A stretch of DNA of 64,000 nt. Origin: Burkholderiales bacterium (GTDB lineage: Bacteria > Pseudomonadota > Gammaproteobacteria > Burkholderiales > Usitatibacteraceae). The notes under the pieces were generated by a model. That model was given only the letters and a program-made list of their open reading frames with translations, was not told where the DNA came from and did no database searches. Positions 25,469-33,525 of the stretch are shown piece after piece (the stretch's first letter is position 1; the number at the start of each line of letters is the position of its first letter). A program made the position numbers and the translations under genes. The stretch is taken from assembly GCA_025359985.1 (NCBI GenBank), contig JANYDB010000064.1, positions 1 to 64,000 of the forward strand. The letters are read 5' to 3'.

Positions 25469-26392
25469 CTATTTAGGCTTCTTTTTATCCATCATTTTTT
25501 TGAAATACGTCCAGGAGGTTTCGTTGGGCCGCGTGTCGTCGGTGGAGGGCGCGTGTTTATAGGCTGGATAGTTAAGCGCAATTTCTTTTTTAATACCTTC
25601 CGGCATAGCGTCAAAACCACCGACCAGCTTTTTCCCGGTGCCGGAAAAAATCATATAACCCTGCCGGTCGCCCATCTTCATCCACGGCAAGAATTTTGAT
25701 ATACGTGACCATGCAATGACCGGAAACGCCTTGTCTTTGGATGCATCCAGCAATTCATTTTTGTCGGCGATAAAGTTAAAAATTTCCATCGCATGATAAG
25801 TCCCGCCGACATAATCCTGATAATCGCCCGCCAGCGGATTTGAATAGAACAGCGGTATTTCAGAGGTGGTCAAAAATTTATCTTCCAGTTCCTGACCACG
25901 GAATTTTGCCGGCCCACGCTCACCGTTAGCCCAAGACACGGCCATGTTCACCGGATCGTTGGCAACATGAATGACTTCAACCTCTTCATTGCTCCAGGGA
26001 TTTTTCCATGTTCTCACCACCTCTTTAGTTTTGGGATCCAGGTAAAACAATAGTTCGCGCGAGACAAGTTTGAAGCCGTAGCCTTTCACGGGATCCTGAA
26101 AACCTTTGGAGGCACGTACATTCATCCCCCAATAGTGAAACAAATGACGATCTTTTTCACCCGCAATGCGAGTGTAGACATTGCCTTCCCAATAATAAAC
26201 ACACTCCTCGCCGTCCTTTAAACTGGAGGCAATTTTTCGATCCATTTTGATCACATCATCGGGATTATTCAGATCAAGCGTGACGCGCTCTGTGGGTGGG
26301 GCTGGTGGGGCTAATGCGCTTTGCTGAGCGGAGGCTATTGAGCCAAAACCGAATAAAGCAAAGCAAAGCGCCAGCGTTTTCTTCATCATCAT
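25469..26392 (-). CDS. Exported DUF1838 family protein
   Basis: The 307-residue protein begins with a clear signal peptide (MKKTLALCFALFGFGSIASA-QQ). The mature part opens with LNNPDDVIKMDRKIASSLKDGEE and contains HYWGMNVRASKGF and YHAMEIFNF segments that I associate with DUF1838. No enzymatic function is established for the family; it tends to occur near TonB receptors and catabolic genes. It heads a six-gene minus-strand operon (DUF1838, crotonase, DUF1330, nitrilase-like, aldehyde dehydrogenase, cyclic amidohydrolase). The predicted operator lies 108 bp upstream and three mutually exclusive hairpin arms lie in the likely leader. Confidence 0.75.
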   Translation of the reverse strand: MMMKKTLALCFALFGFGSIASAQQSALAPPAPPTERVTLDLNNPDDVIKMDRKIASSLKDGEECVYYWEGNVYTRIAGEKDRHLFHYWGMNVRASKGFQDPVKGYGFKLVSRELLFYLDPKTKEVVRTWKNPWSNEEVEVIHVANDPVNMAVSWANGERGPAKFRGQELEDKFLTTSEIPLFYSNPLAGDYQDYVGGTYHAMEIFNFIADKNELLDASKDKAFPVIAWSRISKFLPWMKMGDRQGYMIFSGTGKKLVGGFDAMPEGIKKEIALNYPAYKHAPSTDDTRPNETSWTYFKKMMDKKKPK

Positions 26393-26423
26393 TTTTTCAG
26401 TCCTGTAAAAATTGCAGGGTTGC

Positions 26424-26454
26424 GCTCAAGTAAAGCGATTGAGCAATGGCTCAA
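26424..26454 (-). promoter_or_regulatory. Three-arm alternative hairpin in DUF1838 leader
   Basis: GCTCAA (26424-26429), TTGAGC (26439-26444) and GCTCAA (26449-26454) form two alternative perfect 6-bp stems that share the central arm. The element lies about 32-62 bp upstream of the DUF1838 start and could form alternative RNA structures in its 5' leader. No known riboswitch is recognised. Confidence 0.3.
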
Positions 26455-26499
26455 GCCGTTATAAAACAGCGTGACAAGGTGATAAGTTGAATGTAATAT

Positions 26500-26511
26500 T
26501 TGTCCGGACAA
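26500..26511. promoter_or_regulatory. Predicted GntR operator, site B (TTGTCCGGACAA)
   Basis: A perfect 12-bp palindrome lies in the 364-bp divergent region between the DUF1838 and tandem-hydrolase operons. It is 108 bp from the first and 245 bp from the second start codon. Together with the following AGTTTTACTA it is nearly identical over about 20 bp to site C at 32305, so both sequence and flank are conserved. Confidence 0.75.
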
Positions 26512-26615
26512 GTTTTACTAATTTACGCAATCAAGCATTAAAACGCAAGTTTTACTCGGACAGTTTTATTCCCGCAGTTTTTATTGCCTGGTTTTTTTAT
26601 CGTTGGGTTTTATTA
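26511..26615. repeat. Degenerate AGTTTTAYT direct-repeat run after operator B
   Basis: AGTTTTACT occurs at 26511 and 26548, AGTTTTATT at 26562, and looser GTTTTTATT/GTTTTATT copies near 26577, 26590 and 26606. One copy is preceded by CGGACA, a half operator (26557-26562). The rest of the 364-bp divergent region holds AT-rich sequence with no further gene that I can see. Confidence 0.35.
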
Positions 26616-26756
26616 TCCGGGCTTTTTCATCTGAGTATCAGCACATCCGGCAAAAATTAACATTCATCCCGCCATAATAGCTTCCTAATTTTCACCCTCT
26701 GCATTTACCTAGTCCAGCGTGATTTTATTCACTGACCGAAACCGGAATCAACGCTT

Positions 26757-28487
26757 ATGAATGTGCGCAAACAATTTGTTGACATCGGTGATCGCCGGGT
26801 GATGATTCGCTATGCAGGGTGCGGACCGGCGCTAGTGCTGCTACACCAGTCACCGCAAAATTCGCGCGCGATGTTGCCCTGGATTCAACGATTGGCTGAA
26901 CACTATGCCGTGTTTGCGCCGGACACGCCCGGTTTTGGCGATTCCGACCCGCTACCTTTGGCTCAGCCTGAAGTGCCGGACTACGCGGCAGCGCTGTCGA
27001 AACTGCTCGACACGCTGGGCATTGAGCGAGCCCTGATTTACGGGGTGCACACGGGCGCGGTGACCGGCTTGCGGTTCGCACTCGATTTTCCTGAAAAAGT
27101 GGCGGCGCTGGTTTGCGATGGCTATGCGCGTTTTAACGCGCTCGAGCGGGAAGCCTTACTGGCCCATTATTTGCCTCCATTTGAGCCGCTATGGGATGGC
27201 TCTCATTTAACCTGGCTGTTCGCGCGCATGCGCGAGCAACATCTGTTTTTTCCATGGCATGACAGTACACAATCGGCCCGCCTGGCGTACCCCGCACCCA
27301 TGCCAGCACACCTGCATGGTGCGGTGCTGGATGTGCTTGAAGTGGGCGATGGCTACCGCGCCGGTTATCGCGCACCCTTTTTGTATGACGACATGACCGC
27401 TGCCGCCAGACTAGATGTACCCACGGCCATTTACTACCGCGCTGAGGACGTACTCGCGCCGCATCTTCAACGTTTACCGGGACGACCGGCACACGTAACT
27501 GCAGAGCTGATTGTGGGTGGCGCACCGGCCCTGATGGCACGCGCCGACAATATGTTCTCAGCACATGCGGCCAAGGCAAGCATCATTGATAGCGCAAAAT
27601 GTATCAACGCCGCTCGATCTGGTGCGCGCATGGTGATTGCCACTGATGAAGGCGAGCTGGGATTTCGCGTTGTTCGCGGACGCGGCAAAGGCATCGTCAT
27701 GCATCTTCACGATATCGGCTGCCCGCATCAAACGCCGGTCACAACCGATCTCGCTGGCTTCACATTACTGCCTGATTTACCGGGCCACGGTGCCAGCTGC
27801 GGCTGGTCGCATGAACGGTGTGCACCGGACGTCGTGGCGAAGGCGCTGCTGGCGATGGTCGACTGGTGGGGAAACTGGGGAGACAATATGCAAAACTATA
27901 AACCCAACACCGCGCAGCACCTTGAGCACATGAAACACATAACCATTGTGGCGGTTGGCGGCAGCAGCGTCATCGGGGCCGGGTTAGCCTTGCTGATGGG
28001 CGCGCGCTGCACACACCTGACATTACAAAATCCGTTGCCCCTCGACGCGGCAGAACGCACCCAATTCCTCACCCAGCTACCTGACCTGACACCGACATCG
28101 ACGGGCGCACAATTTATTGAAGCCTGGAATTTTGCACGCATGAAATATTTATTCTGGCCGTGGCTGAACAGTGTGGAAGTAAATGACCGCCACGCCGTAC
28201 GGCAGACGATCGCCCCCGCCCCACGTCGCGTGCATGCAGAGGTCGTGGAAATTCTAAAAGCCGATCAATGTTTCCACGCATTGTGGCGTGAGTCGCTCGC
28301 GGTGGATTTGGCTCAACAGCTTTTGCGATTGACCATACCCGTTGAATTACTCACTACGCTGGAAAATAATTCCATACCAATGGAACAGTTAGCGCAGCGT
28401 ATGGCCTCGGCGGCAGGTTTGAAGCCCATTGCCGTAGCAGGCGGCAATACCTGCAGTAACGCAGGCTGGAAATCATGGCGGAAATAA
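26757..28487 (+). CDS. Tandem alpha/beta-hydrolase fold protein
   Basis: The 576-residue protein contains two alpha/beta-hydrolase-like halves. The first (1-280) has LVLLHQSPQNSR, PDTPGFGDSD and a nucleophile elbow G-V-His98-T-G in place of GxSxG. The second (about 290-560) repeats the pattern in weaker form: GIVMHLHDIG, LLPDLPGHGAS and VGGSSVIGAG. Parallel segments such as ARMREQHLFFPW and ARMKYLFWPW, each followed by a His-containing helix, support an internal duplication. Usual length for one hydrolase is about 280-300 residues. Its function may be C-C or C-N bond hydrolysis, but both elbows are atypical. It heads a plus-strand operon downstream of operator B. Confidence 0.8.
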   Translation: MNVRKQFVDIGDRRVMIRYAGCGPALVLLHQSPQNSRAMLPWIQRLAEHYAVFAPDTPGFGDSDPLPLAQPEVPDYAAALSKLLDTLGIERALIYGVHTGAVTGLRFALDFPEKVAALVCDGYARFNALEREALLAHYLPPFEPLWDGSHLTWLFARMREQHLFFPWHDSTQSARLAYPAPMPAHLHGAVLDVLEVGDGYRAGYRAPFLYDDMTAAARLDVPTAIYYRAEDVLAPHLQRLPGRPAHVTAELIVGGAPALMARADNMFSAHAAKASIIDSAKCINAARSGARMVIATDEGELGFRVVRGRGKGIVMHLHDIGCPHQTPVTTDLAGFTLLPDLPGHGASCGWSHERCAPDVVAKALLAMVDWWGNWGDNMQNYKPNTAQHLEHMKHITIVAVGGSSVIGAGLALLMGARCTHLTLQNPLPLDAAERTQFLTQLPDLTPTSTGAQFIEAWNFARMKYLFWPWLNSVEVNDRHAVRQTIAPAPRRVHAEVVEILKADQCFHALWRESLAVDLAQQLLRLTIPVELLTTLENNSIPMEQLAQRMASAAGLKPIAVAGGNTCSNAGWKSWRK

Positions 28488-30073
28488 TAATCTCCTCAAT
28501 CCCAACACCAACAGCCATGCCAAGCCCAACACCTCAAGCAGACGTGCGCGCAGCGCTTGCGGCACAACTCGGCGCAGACCGTGTGATAACGGACGCTGAT
28601 GAATTACTTTTTTACAGCCAGGATGTTTATGGTGCCGGCGCAGTGCCTACGGCTTTGGTGCGTCCTTGTACGGTAGAAGACATCCAAGCCATCGTGCGCA
28701 TTGGCGCTGCAGCGGGTTATCCGCTGATAGCGCGCGGTGGTGGCTTAAGCTATACCGATGGCTATCTGGCTCGTCAGCCGTGCATCTTGCTGGATTTATC
28801 GGCGCTGAATCAAATTGTTGAAATTAATCGTGCAGACCGTTATGTGGTGCTGGAGGCTGGCGTTAATTGGGCTACGTTGGATGCGGCGCTGGCCCCGCTG
28901 GGGTTACGCACCCCTTACTGGGGGCCGCTCTCCGGGTTGTTCTCGACGGTCGGCGGCGCCCTTTCACAAGGCAGCGTATTTCTCGGCTCCGGCCTGCACG
29001 GCTCGGTGGGTGACTCGGTGCTGGGGATTGAGGTGGTTATTGCGAACGGGGACTTGCTGCGTACCGGCAGCGCCGCCGCAGGAAATACCCCTGCCTTCAT
29101 GCGCTATTTTGGTCCGGATCTCACGGGCCTGTTTATTGGTGATGCGGGCGCACTCGGGTTGAAAGTGCGTACCACCTTGCGTTTGATTCCACGCCCGCAG
29201 GCGCTGGGATTTCTGTCGTTCGAGTTTGCCGATAGCGCGCCGATGCTTGAGGCAATGGCAGAAATTTCCCGGCAGCATCTGGCCAGCGAGTGCTTTGCGT
29301 TTGACCCCTATCTGGCGGAAGTACGAATGAAGCGTGCAAGCCTGTTTGCCGATGCCAAAGTCCTGGCGAATGTGGTGAAACAATCCGGATTACTGGCTGG
29401 TGCCAAAATGGTCGTGGCCGGCCGCCGTTTTCTGCAGGCCAATTGTTATTCTGCACACGTGATTATCGAAGCCGATTGCGAGGCCGCACTCGCGCCGCGA
29501 ATGAAAAACGCACGCACTATATTGTCGATAGCCGGTACTGAAACAGATAATTCGATTCCAAAAGCGTTGCGCAGCACGCCTTTTACGGTGCCCAACAATA
29601 TGCTTGGGCCTGACGGCGAGCGCTGGGTACCGGTACATGGCATCGTGCCACATTCGAAGGCTGCCAGCGCTTTTAACGCCTGCCAAAACCTGTTCGTTGC
29701 GCATCATCAAAAGATGCAGGACCATGGCATTAAAACCGGTTTTTTATTGAGTACGATTTCCCAGCAGGCCACATTGATTGAGCCCGTGTTCTTCTGGCCC
29801 GATTCACATACCGCCTATCACAAACGCATGGTCGAGGCAGGCTATCTTGAGAAAATTGGCGAGCCTGCAGATAATCCGGGCGCGCGTGCGGTGGTGGATG
29901 AATTAAAACATGCAGTTGCCGATACGCTGCGAGCGCTGGGAGCAACGCATTTTCAACTAGGCAAATTTTATGCTTATCGCCAGGGACGCGACGCTGCCAG
30001 CCTGGCACTATTTGACGCCATTAAACACCATCTTGATCCCGACCATTTAATGAATCCAGGGGTATTAAAATGA
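28475..30073 (+). CDS. FAD-linked oxidase (VAO/PCMH-type flavoprotein)
   Basis: The 532-residue protein has an FAD_binding_4 domain: VRPCTVEDIQAIVRIGAAAGYPLIARGGGLSYTDGY near the N-terminus and the GGALSQGSVFLGSGLHGSVGDSVLGIEVV segment, with a C-terminal domain ending DHLMNPGVLK. The overall look is of 4-cresol dehydrogenase / vanillyl-alcohol oxidase or glycolate-oxidase-like flavoproteins. These oxidise phenolic alcohols, alkylphenols or 2-hydroxy acids. The gene overlaps the tandem hydrolase by 13 bp and the VOC gene by 4 bp. The first 24 residues are low-complexity (Ser/Thr/Pro), so a later start is possible. Confidence 0.86.
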   Translation: MAEIIISSIPTPTAMPSPTPQADVRAALAAQLGADRVITDADELLFYSQDVYGAGAVPTALVRPCTVEDIQAIVRIGAAAGYPLIARGGGLSYTDGYLARQPCILLDLSALNQIVEINRADRYVVLEAGVNWATLDAALAPLGLRTPYWGPLSGLFSTVGGALSQGSVFLGSGLHGSVGDSVLGIEVVIANGDLLRTGSAAAGNTPAFMRYFGPDLTGLFIGDAGALGLKVRTTLRLIPRPQALGFLSFEFADSAPMLEAMAEISRQHLASECFAFDPYLAEVRMKRASLFADAKVLANVVKQSGLLAGAKMVVAGRRFLQANCYSAHVIIEADCEAALAPRMKNARTILSIAGTETDNSIPKALRSTPFTVPNNMLGPDGERWVPVHGIVPHSKAASAFNACQNLFVAHHQKMQDHGIKTGFLLSTISQQATLIEPVFFWPDSHTAYHKRMVEAGYLEKIGEPADNPGARAVVDELKHAVADTLRALGATHFQLGKFYAYRQGRDAASLALFDAIKHHLDPDHLMNPGVLK

Positions 30074-30987
30074 TCATAAATACCAGCGGCCCCCGTCTTT
30101 TGCATGGCACAGTCTGTGTTCCTTCGCTCACCGTCGCTTCACGGCTGTATGTCGATTTGCTTGAACAAAATATAGTAGAACGCGGCCTTATCAGCGCTGA
30201 AGAAGCGCGCGCCTGGCAGGCACCGGCCACTGAGGGTGCTGCATTTATGGTGCTGCAACCCGCGAGCGGTGTACCGGTCTATTTGCGTTTGATTGAGCAG
30301 CCCGCGCCGTCGGCTTCGCTGGCTTCCTATGAGCCCGGCAAACATTACGGTTGGTCAGCACTGGAACTGACGGTTGAAAATGCCGATGCTGTACATGAAC
30401 GATTGGTAGAAGCCAATAAGCTCATCATCGCAGCGCCTATTATTGCAGCGCCCAAAAAACTGGCGTTCACGGACAATCTTTATCCCATGCAGGCACGTGG
30501 CCCCGGCGGCGAGGCACTGTATTTGAACGAGGTGCGTGGCAACTTGCCCAGCAGCGATCTGCCCATGGCACGGTGCTGGGTAGATCAATTATTCATCGCC
30601 GTGATGGGCTGTCGCAGCCGCGAAGCCACGCTCGATTTTTATAATGGTCTGCTCAACACCACCACCAGCGGTACCTGGGATATTGAGTACAGCGTGATCA
30701 ATCTCGCCTTCGGCCTGCCTGCCAGCACCACTCATATGCTGTCGACAGTAGCAGATGGCCGCACTGTTCTGTTTGAAATTGACCAGTACCCTGCCGCCGC
30801 GAGCGCCGCACCGCAGGCTGAAGATGCATTGACGCCGGGCATCTGCAGTATCGGCATTCGCGTGGCCGCGCCCCCGGCTGCGGCATGGCTAACGCCCCCT
30901 GCGGTGCGCACGAACGCGCCTTATTTCGGCGCGACGGTCGGCGTGGTGCGCGGCCCGGATGATGAATTGACCGAACTCATATGGTGA
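30070..30987 (+). CDS. VOC-superfamily (glyoxalase/dioxygenase-like) protein, two modules
   Basis: The 305-residue protein has two repeated vicinal-oxygen-chelate modules: the first starts LLHGTVCVPSLTVASRLYVDLLE and includes GWSALELTVENADAVHERL, and the second starts WVDQLFIAVMGCRSREATLDFYNGLL. Such proteins often bind a metal through His/Glu and serve as dioxygenases, isomerases or binding proteins; the ligands here are not obvious, so function remains open. Its ATGA start overlaps the FAD oxidase stop. A function next to the oxidase in ring opening or isomerisation of the island substrate is plausible but unproven. Confidence 0.7.
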   Translation: MIINTSGPRLLHGTVCVPSLTVASRLYVDLLEQNIVERGLISAEEARAWQAPATEGAAFMVLQPASGVPVYLRLIEQPAPSASLASYEPGKHYGWSALELTVENADAVHERLVEANKLIIAAPIIAAPKKLAFTDNLYPMQARGPGGEALYLNEVRGNLPSSDLPMARCWVDQLFIAVMGCRSREATLDFYNGLLNTTTSGTWDIEYSVINLAFGLPASTTHMLSTVADGRTVLFEIDQYPAAASAAPQAEDALTPGICSIGIRVAAPPAAAWLTPPAVRTNAPYFGATVGVVRGPDDELTELIW

Positions 30988-31024
30988 GGGTGAAAACTAG
31001 CGCTCATCGATTAAACATCGCCGC

Positions 31025-32086
31025 ATGCCTGAGCGTATGCTGCTTCAGATCGACATGAAAATAAACCAACGCATTCTGCTCGCGCGCACTCCGCAAGGCC
31101 TACCTCTGGTTGAAGATTTTTCGAGCGATGAAGTCGCCGTGGTGTCGCCTGCAGACGGCCAATTTTTGTCGCGCACGATATTCCTGTCGCTTGATCCGTA
31201 CTACCGCAACGTAATGAAAAACAGCCCTGTGTACCCCGAACGATTAGCGCCGGGTGACGTGATGATTGGCGAGACGGTAGCGGAGGTGATTGAATCTTGT
31301 CATGCCCAATATCAGGTGGGCGATTTCGTGTTGGTCAGAAACGGCTGGCAGCAGTACGCGTTGTCGGATGGCAGCGGAGTGCATAAACTTAACCCCATTG
31401 AGCTTGATTCCATTAATGCGCCGCTTTCCACCGCGTTAGGCGTACTCGGCATGCCGGGCTTAACCGGCTATGCCGGCACCCTGGCCCTCGCAGAGCCTGC
31501 GGTTGGCGAAACATTTGTGGTGTCGGCCGCCACCGGGCCGGTTGGCAGCACGGCAGGACAAGTTGCGCGCATGGCGGGCGCACGCGTTGTCGGCATAGCA
31601 GGCTCCGATGAAAAATGCGCTTATGCCGTGCGCGAGCTTAACTTTGCCGCGTGTATTAATTATAAAAATAACGACAAACCAGGTGAACTTGCCCGCGCCT
31701 TAAAGCGTGTCTGCCCCGATGGCATCAACGCGTACTTTGACAATGTAGGTGGCACCACGCTCACCGCCGTACTCGGCAACTTGGCGCTGCATGCGCGCAT
31801 TGTGCTGTGCGGCATGATCGAAGCCTACAGCATGGATACACCCCCTCCTGGCCCGTTTTTAGGGCCGCTTGTCGGTGCCCGCGCCACCATCAAAGGCCTG
31901 GTGGTGTACGACCATTCAGCACGCATGCCCGAAATGCGCCAGGTTATCGGCACCTGGATTCGTCACGGTCAATTTCACTATCGCGAAGATATTACCGACG
32001 GCCTGCTAGCCGCCCCCGCCGCATTTTGTCGCCTCATGCGCGGCGGGAATTTTGGCAAAGCGCTGGTGCGGGTTGCGGATGCTTGA
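31025..32086 (+). CDS. NADPH-dependent medium-chain oxidoreductase (zinc-free, CurA/PTGR type)
   Basis: The up to 353-residue protein fits the zinc-independent MDR group of curcumin/prostaglandin-type reductases: NQRILLARTPQGLPL at the start, FLSLDPYYRNVM, LGMPGLTGYAGTL, the cofactor motif SAATGPVGSTAGQVARMAGARVVGIAGSDEK and YFDNVGG. These enzymes reduce an activated C=C bond with NADPH. The start is uncertain; ATG at 31025, 31037 or 31055 are possible, and the last gives MKINQR, close to typical family N-termini. It lies 37 bp after the VOC gene and ends the operon before the intergenic repeat and operator C. Confidence 0.88.
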   Translation: MPERMLLQIDMKINQRILLARTPQGLPLVEDFSSDEVAVVSPADGQFLSRTIFLSLDPYYRNVMKNSPVYPERLAPGDVMIGETVAEVIESCHAQYQVGDFVLVRNGWQQYALSDGSGVHKLNPIELDSINAPLSTALGVLGMPGLTGYAGTLALAEPAVGETFVVSAATGPVGSTAGQVARMAGARVVGIAGSDEKCAYAVRELNFAACINYKNNDKPGELARALKRVCPDGINAYFDNVGGTTLTAVLGNLALHARIVLCGMIEAYSMDTPPPGPFLGPLVGARATIKGLVVYDHSARMPEMRQVIGTWIRHGQFHYREDITDGLLAAPAAFCRLMRGGNFGKALVRVADA

Positions 32087-32136
32087 TAGCTATGCGACTC
32101 ACGCCAATATGAATAAAAAAATGAAGCGCCCTCATC

Positions 32137-32196
32137 GCCTACCCAAGCGGACTTCAAGCCATTTTTGCCTCAAACACCCCGTCAATGCTGGAGTTT
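32137..32196. repeat. Dispersed palindromic intergenic repeat, copy R3 (degenerate)
   Basis: The segment GCCATTTTTGCC followed by ACACCCCGTCAATGCTGGAGTTT matches the right half of the dispersed repeat found at 270-335; the left half is more diverged (CCCAAGCGGACTTCAA). It lies in the 266-bp gap between the MDR gene and operator C, in the usual location after a gene end. Confidence 0.5.
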
Positions 32197-32304
32197 AAAT
32201 TTTATTGAATTTTTATTCCCGGCACAAAACATTAACGGAGACCGTGCAGGTCTTGCCGAAATCAGGCGATGATGATTGACCTCAGTGGGTAAGCAGGCTA
32301 AAAT

Positions 32305-32316
32305 TTGTCCGGACAA
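32305..32316. promoter_or_regulatory. Predicted GntR operator, site C (TTGTCCGGACAA)
   Basis: A perfect 12-bp palindrome lies 36 bp before the ATG of the HapK-like gene, the first of an eleven-gene operon. It is followed by ACTTTTACTATTT-like sequence almost identical to the flank of site B. The spacing to the start codon matches that at the TonB-receptor gene (35 bp), as expected for repression by promoter blocking. Confidence 0.75.
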
Positions 32317-32352
32317 CTTTTACTATTTGATACTTTTTGCAAAAGGCACGCT

Positions 32353-32661
32353 ATGGCAACCTTACTCGTGTTGTTCAATCTGAAAACTGGCGTTGATATG
32401 GCGGCCTATGAAACCTGGGCGCGCGAAAAAGATTTACCGACGGTACGCGGGCTCGGCTCGGTCGCGGGCTTTGAGGTGATGCGTGCGCAGGGGATGTTGG
32501 GCTCGGATGCGAAGCCGCCTTACCAATATGCTGAGATCATCGAGGTGCCGGACATGGATGCTTTCGGCAAGGATTTAGGCAGCGAAGTGGTGCAGGCGGG
32601 GGCGAAACAATTTCAGGCGTTTGCCGATAATCCGCTGTTCATTGCCTGCCAAAAGTTGTAA
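32353..32661 (+). CDS. HapK/RedY-like dimeric alpha-beta barrel protein
   Basis: The ATG at 32353 follows AAAAGG; a TTG-initiated frame from 32305 would translate the operator and is rejected. The 102-residue protein (MATLLVLFNLKTGVDMAAYETW..., GSVAGFEVMRAQGML, YAEIIEVPDMDAFGKDL) has the pattern of a small dimeric alpha+beta barrel and resembles the HapK/RedY proteins of prodigiosin-related loci, whose exact role is not settled. It opens the longest operon of the island, directly downstream of operator C. Family assignment is moderate; EthD/DUF1330-like barrel is the alternative. Confidence 0.65.
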   Translation: MATLLVLFNLKTGVDMAAYETWAREKDLPTVRGLGSVAGFEVMRAQGMLGSDAKPPYQYAEIIEVPDMDAFGKDLGSEVVQAGAKQFQAFADNPLFIACQKL

Positions 32662-32664
32662 GCC

Positions 32665-33525
32665 ATGGCGAATTATCCCGAGCTAAAAGGCAAGGTGGCG
32701 CTGGTCACGGGTGCGGGCCGTCGCCAAGGTTTGGGTGAAAGCATCGCGCGTCGTCTGGCCCATGAGGGTTGCACCGTGATCATCAGCGATATTGGCCATG
32801 CCAACGGTGCAGAAATGCCGACCCATGCAGTCGGCACACAATCTGAAATGGACGCGGTGGCGGCCGAGATTAATGCTGCGGCCATGAATCGTGGACAGGG
32901 CGGTGCGTGCCATGCGATGACACTGGATGTGCTCGAAGAAACTCAGGTCAAAGCGGTCATCGCCGCGATGGTGACGCGCCATGGCGGACTCGATATTCTG
33001 ATTAACAATGCAGGCGTCGGCTATTTAATGAAGCCCATCGCCGAGCTGTCAATGAGCGAATGGGATGCAGTACTCGGCGTCAATTTACGCGGTGCATTTA
33101 TGTGTACCAAATATGCAGCCGAGGCCATGGTGCAGCAGGGCCGCGGCGGGCGCATTGTCAATATCGCCAGTCAGGCCGCTAAATCCGGGTTTCCGTTTGC
33201 GGCGGCCTATTGTGCCTCCAAACACGGCCTGATCGGGCTCACGCGGGTGACCGCGATCGAATACGGCAAGCATCAGATTACGGCCAACGCAGTCTGCCCG
33301 AATCATGTAACGACCGGTCTTGGCGCCTGGCAAAACGAATATTTTTCCAATGCGCTGGGCATGAGCATGGATCAATATATGACTGCCATGAAAGGCCGTA
33401 TTCCGCTGGGCCGCGCTGGCGTGCCTGAAGATACCGCAGCGGCGTCGGCGTGGTTATGTTCGGACGACGCCAAATATGTAACCGGCGAGGCGATGAATGT
33501 CTCCGGCGGCGAGGAGGTTCACTGA
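32665..33525 (+). CDS. Short-chain dehydrogenase/reductase
   Basis: The 286-residue protein is a classical SDR: cofactor motif VALVTGAGRRQGLGESIA (TGxxxGxG), NNAG at about residue 113, and the Ser-Tyr-Lys set in NIASQAAKSG and AAYCASKHG. It ends with a GEAMNVSGGEEVH tail typical of the family. It oxidises or reduces an alcohol/ketone pair with NAD(P). The gene starts 3 bp after the HapK-like gene and its stop overlaps the deacetylase start (TGATG). Substrate is unknown; a beta-hydroxyacyl or cyclic ketone intermediate is plausible. Confidence 0.92.
   Translation: MANYPELKGKVALVTGAGRRQGLGESIARRLAHEGCTVIISDIGHANGAEMPTHAVGTQSEMDAVAAEINAAAMNRGQGGACHAMTLDVLEETQVKAVIAAMVTRHGGLDILINNAGVGYLMKPIAELSMSEWDAVLGVNLRGAFMCTKYAAEAMVQQGRGGRIVNIASQAAKSGFPFAAAYCASKHGLIGLTRVTAIEYGKHQITANAVCPNHVTTGLGAWQNEYFSNALGMSMDQYMTAMKGRIPLGRAGVPEDTAAASAWLCSDDAKYVTGEAMNVSGGEEVH

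Noticed and set aside
32305-32352. N-terminal extension of the HapK-like protein from a TTG
   Set aside because: It would translate the operator palindrome, and the ATG at 32353 has a purine-rich site in front.
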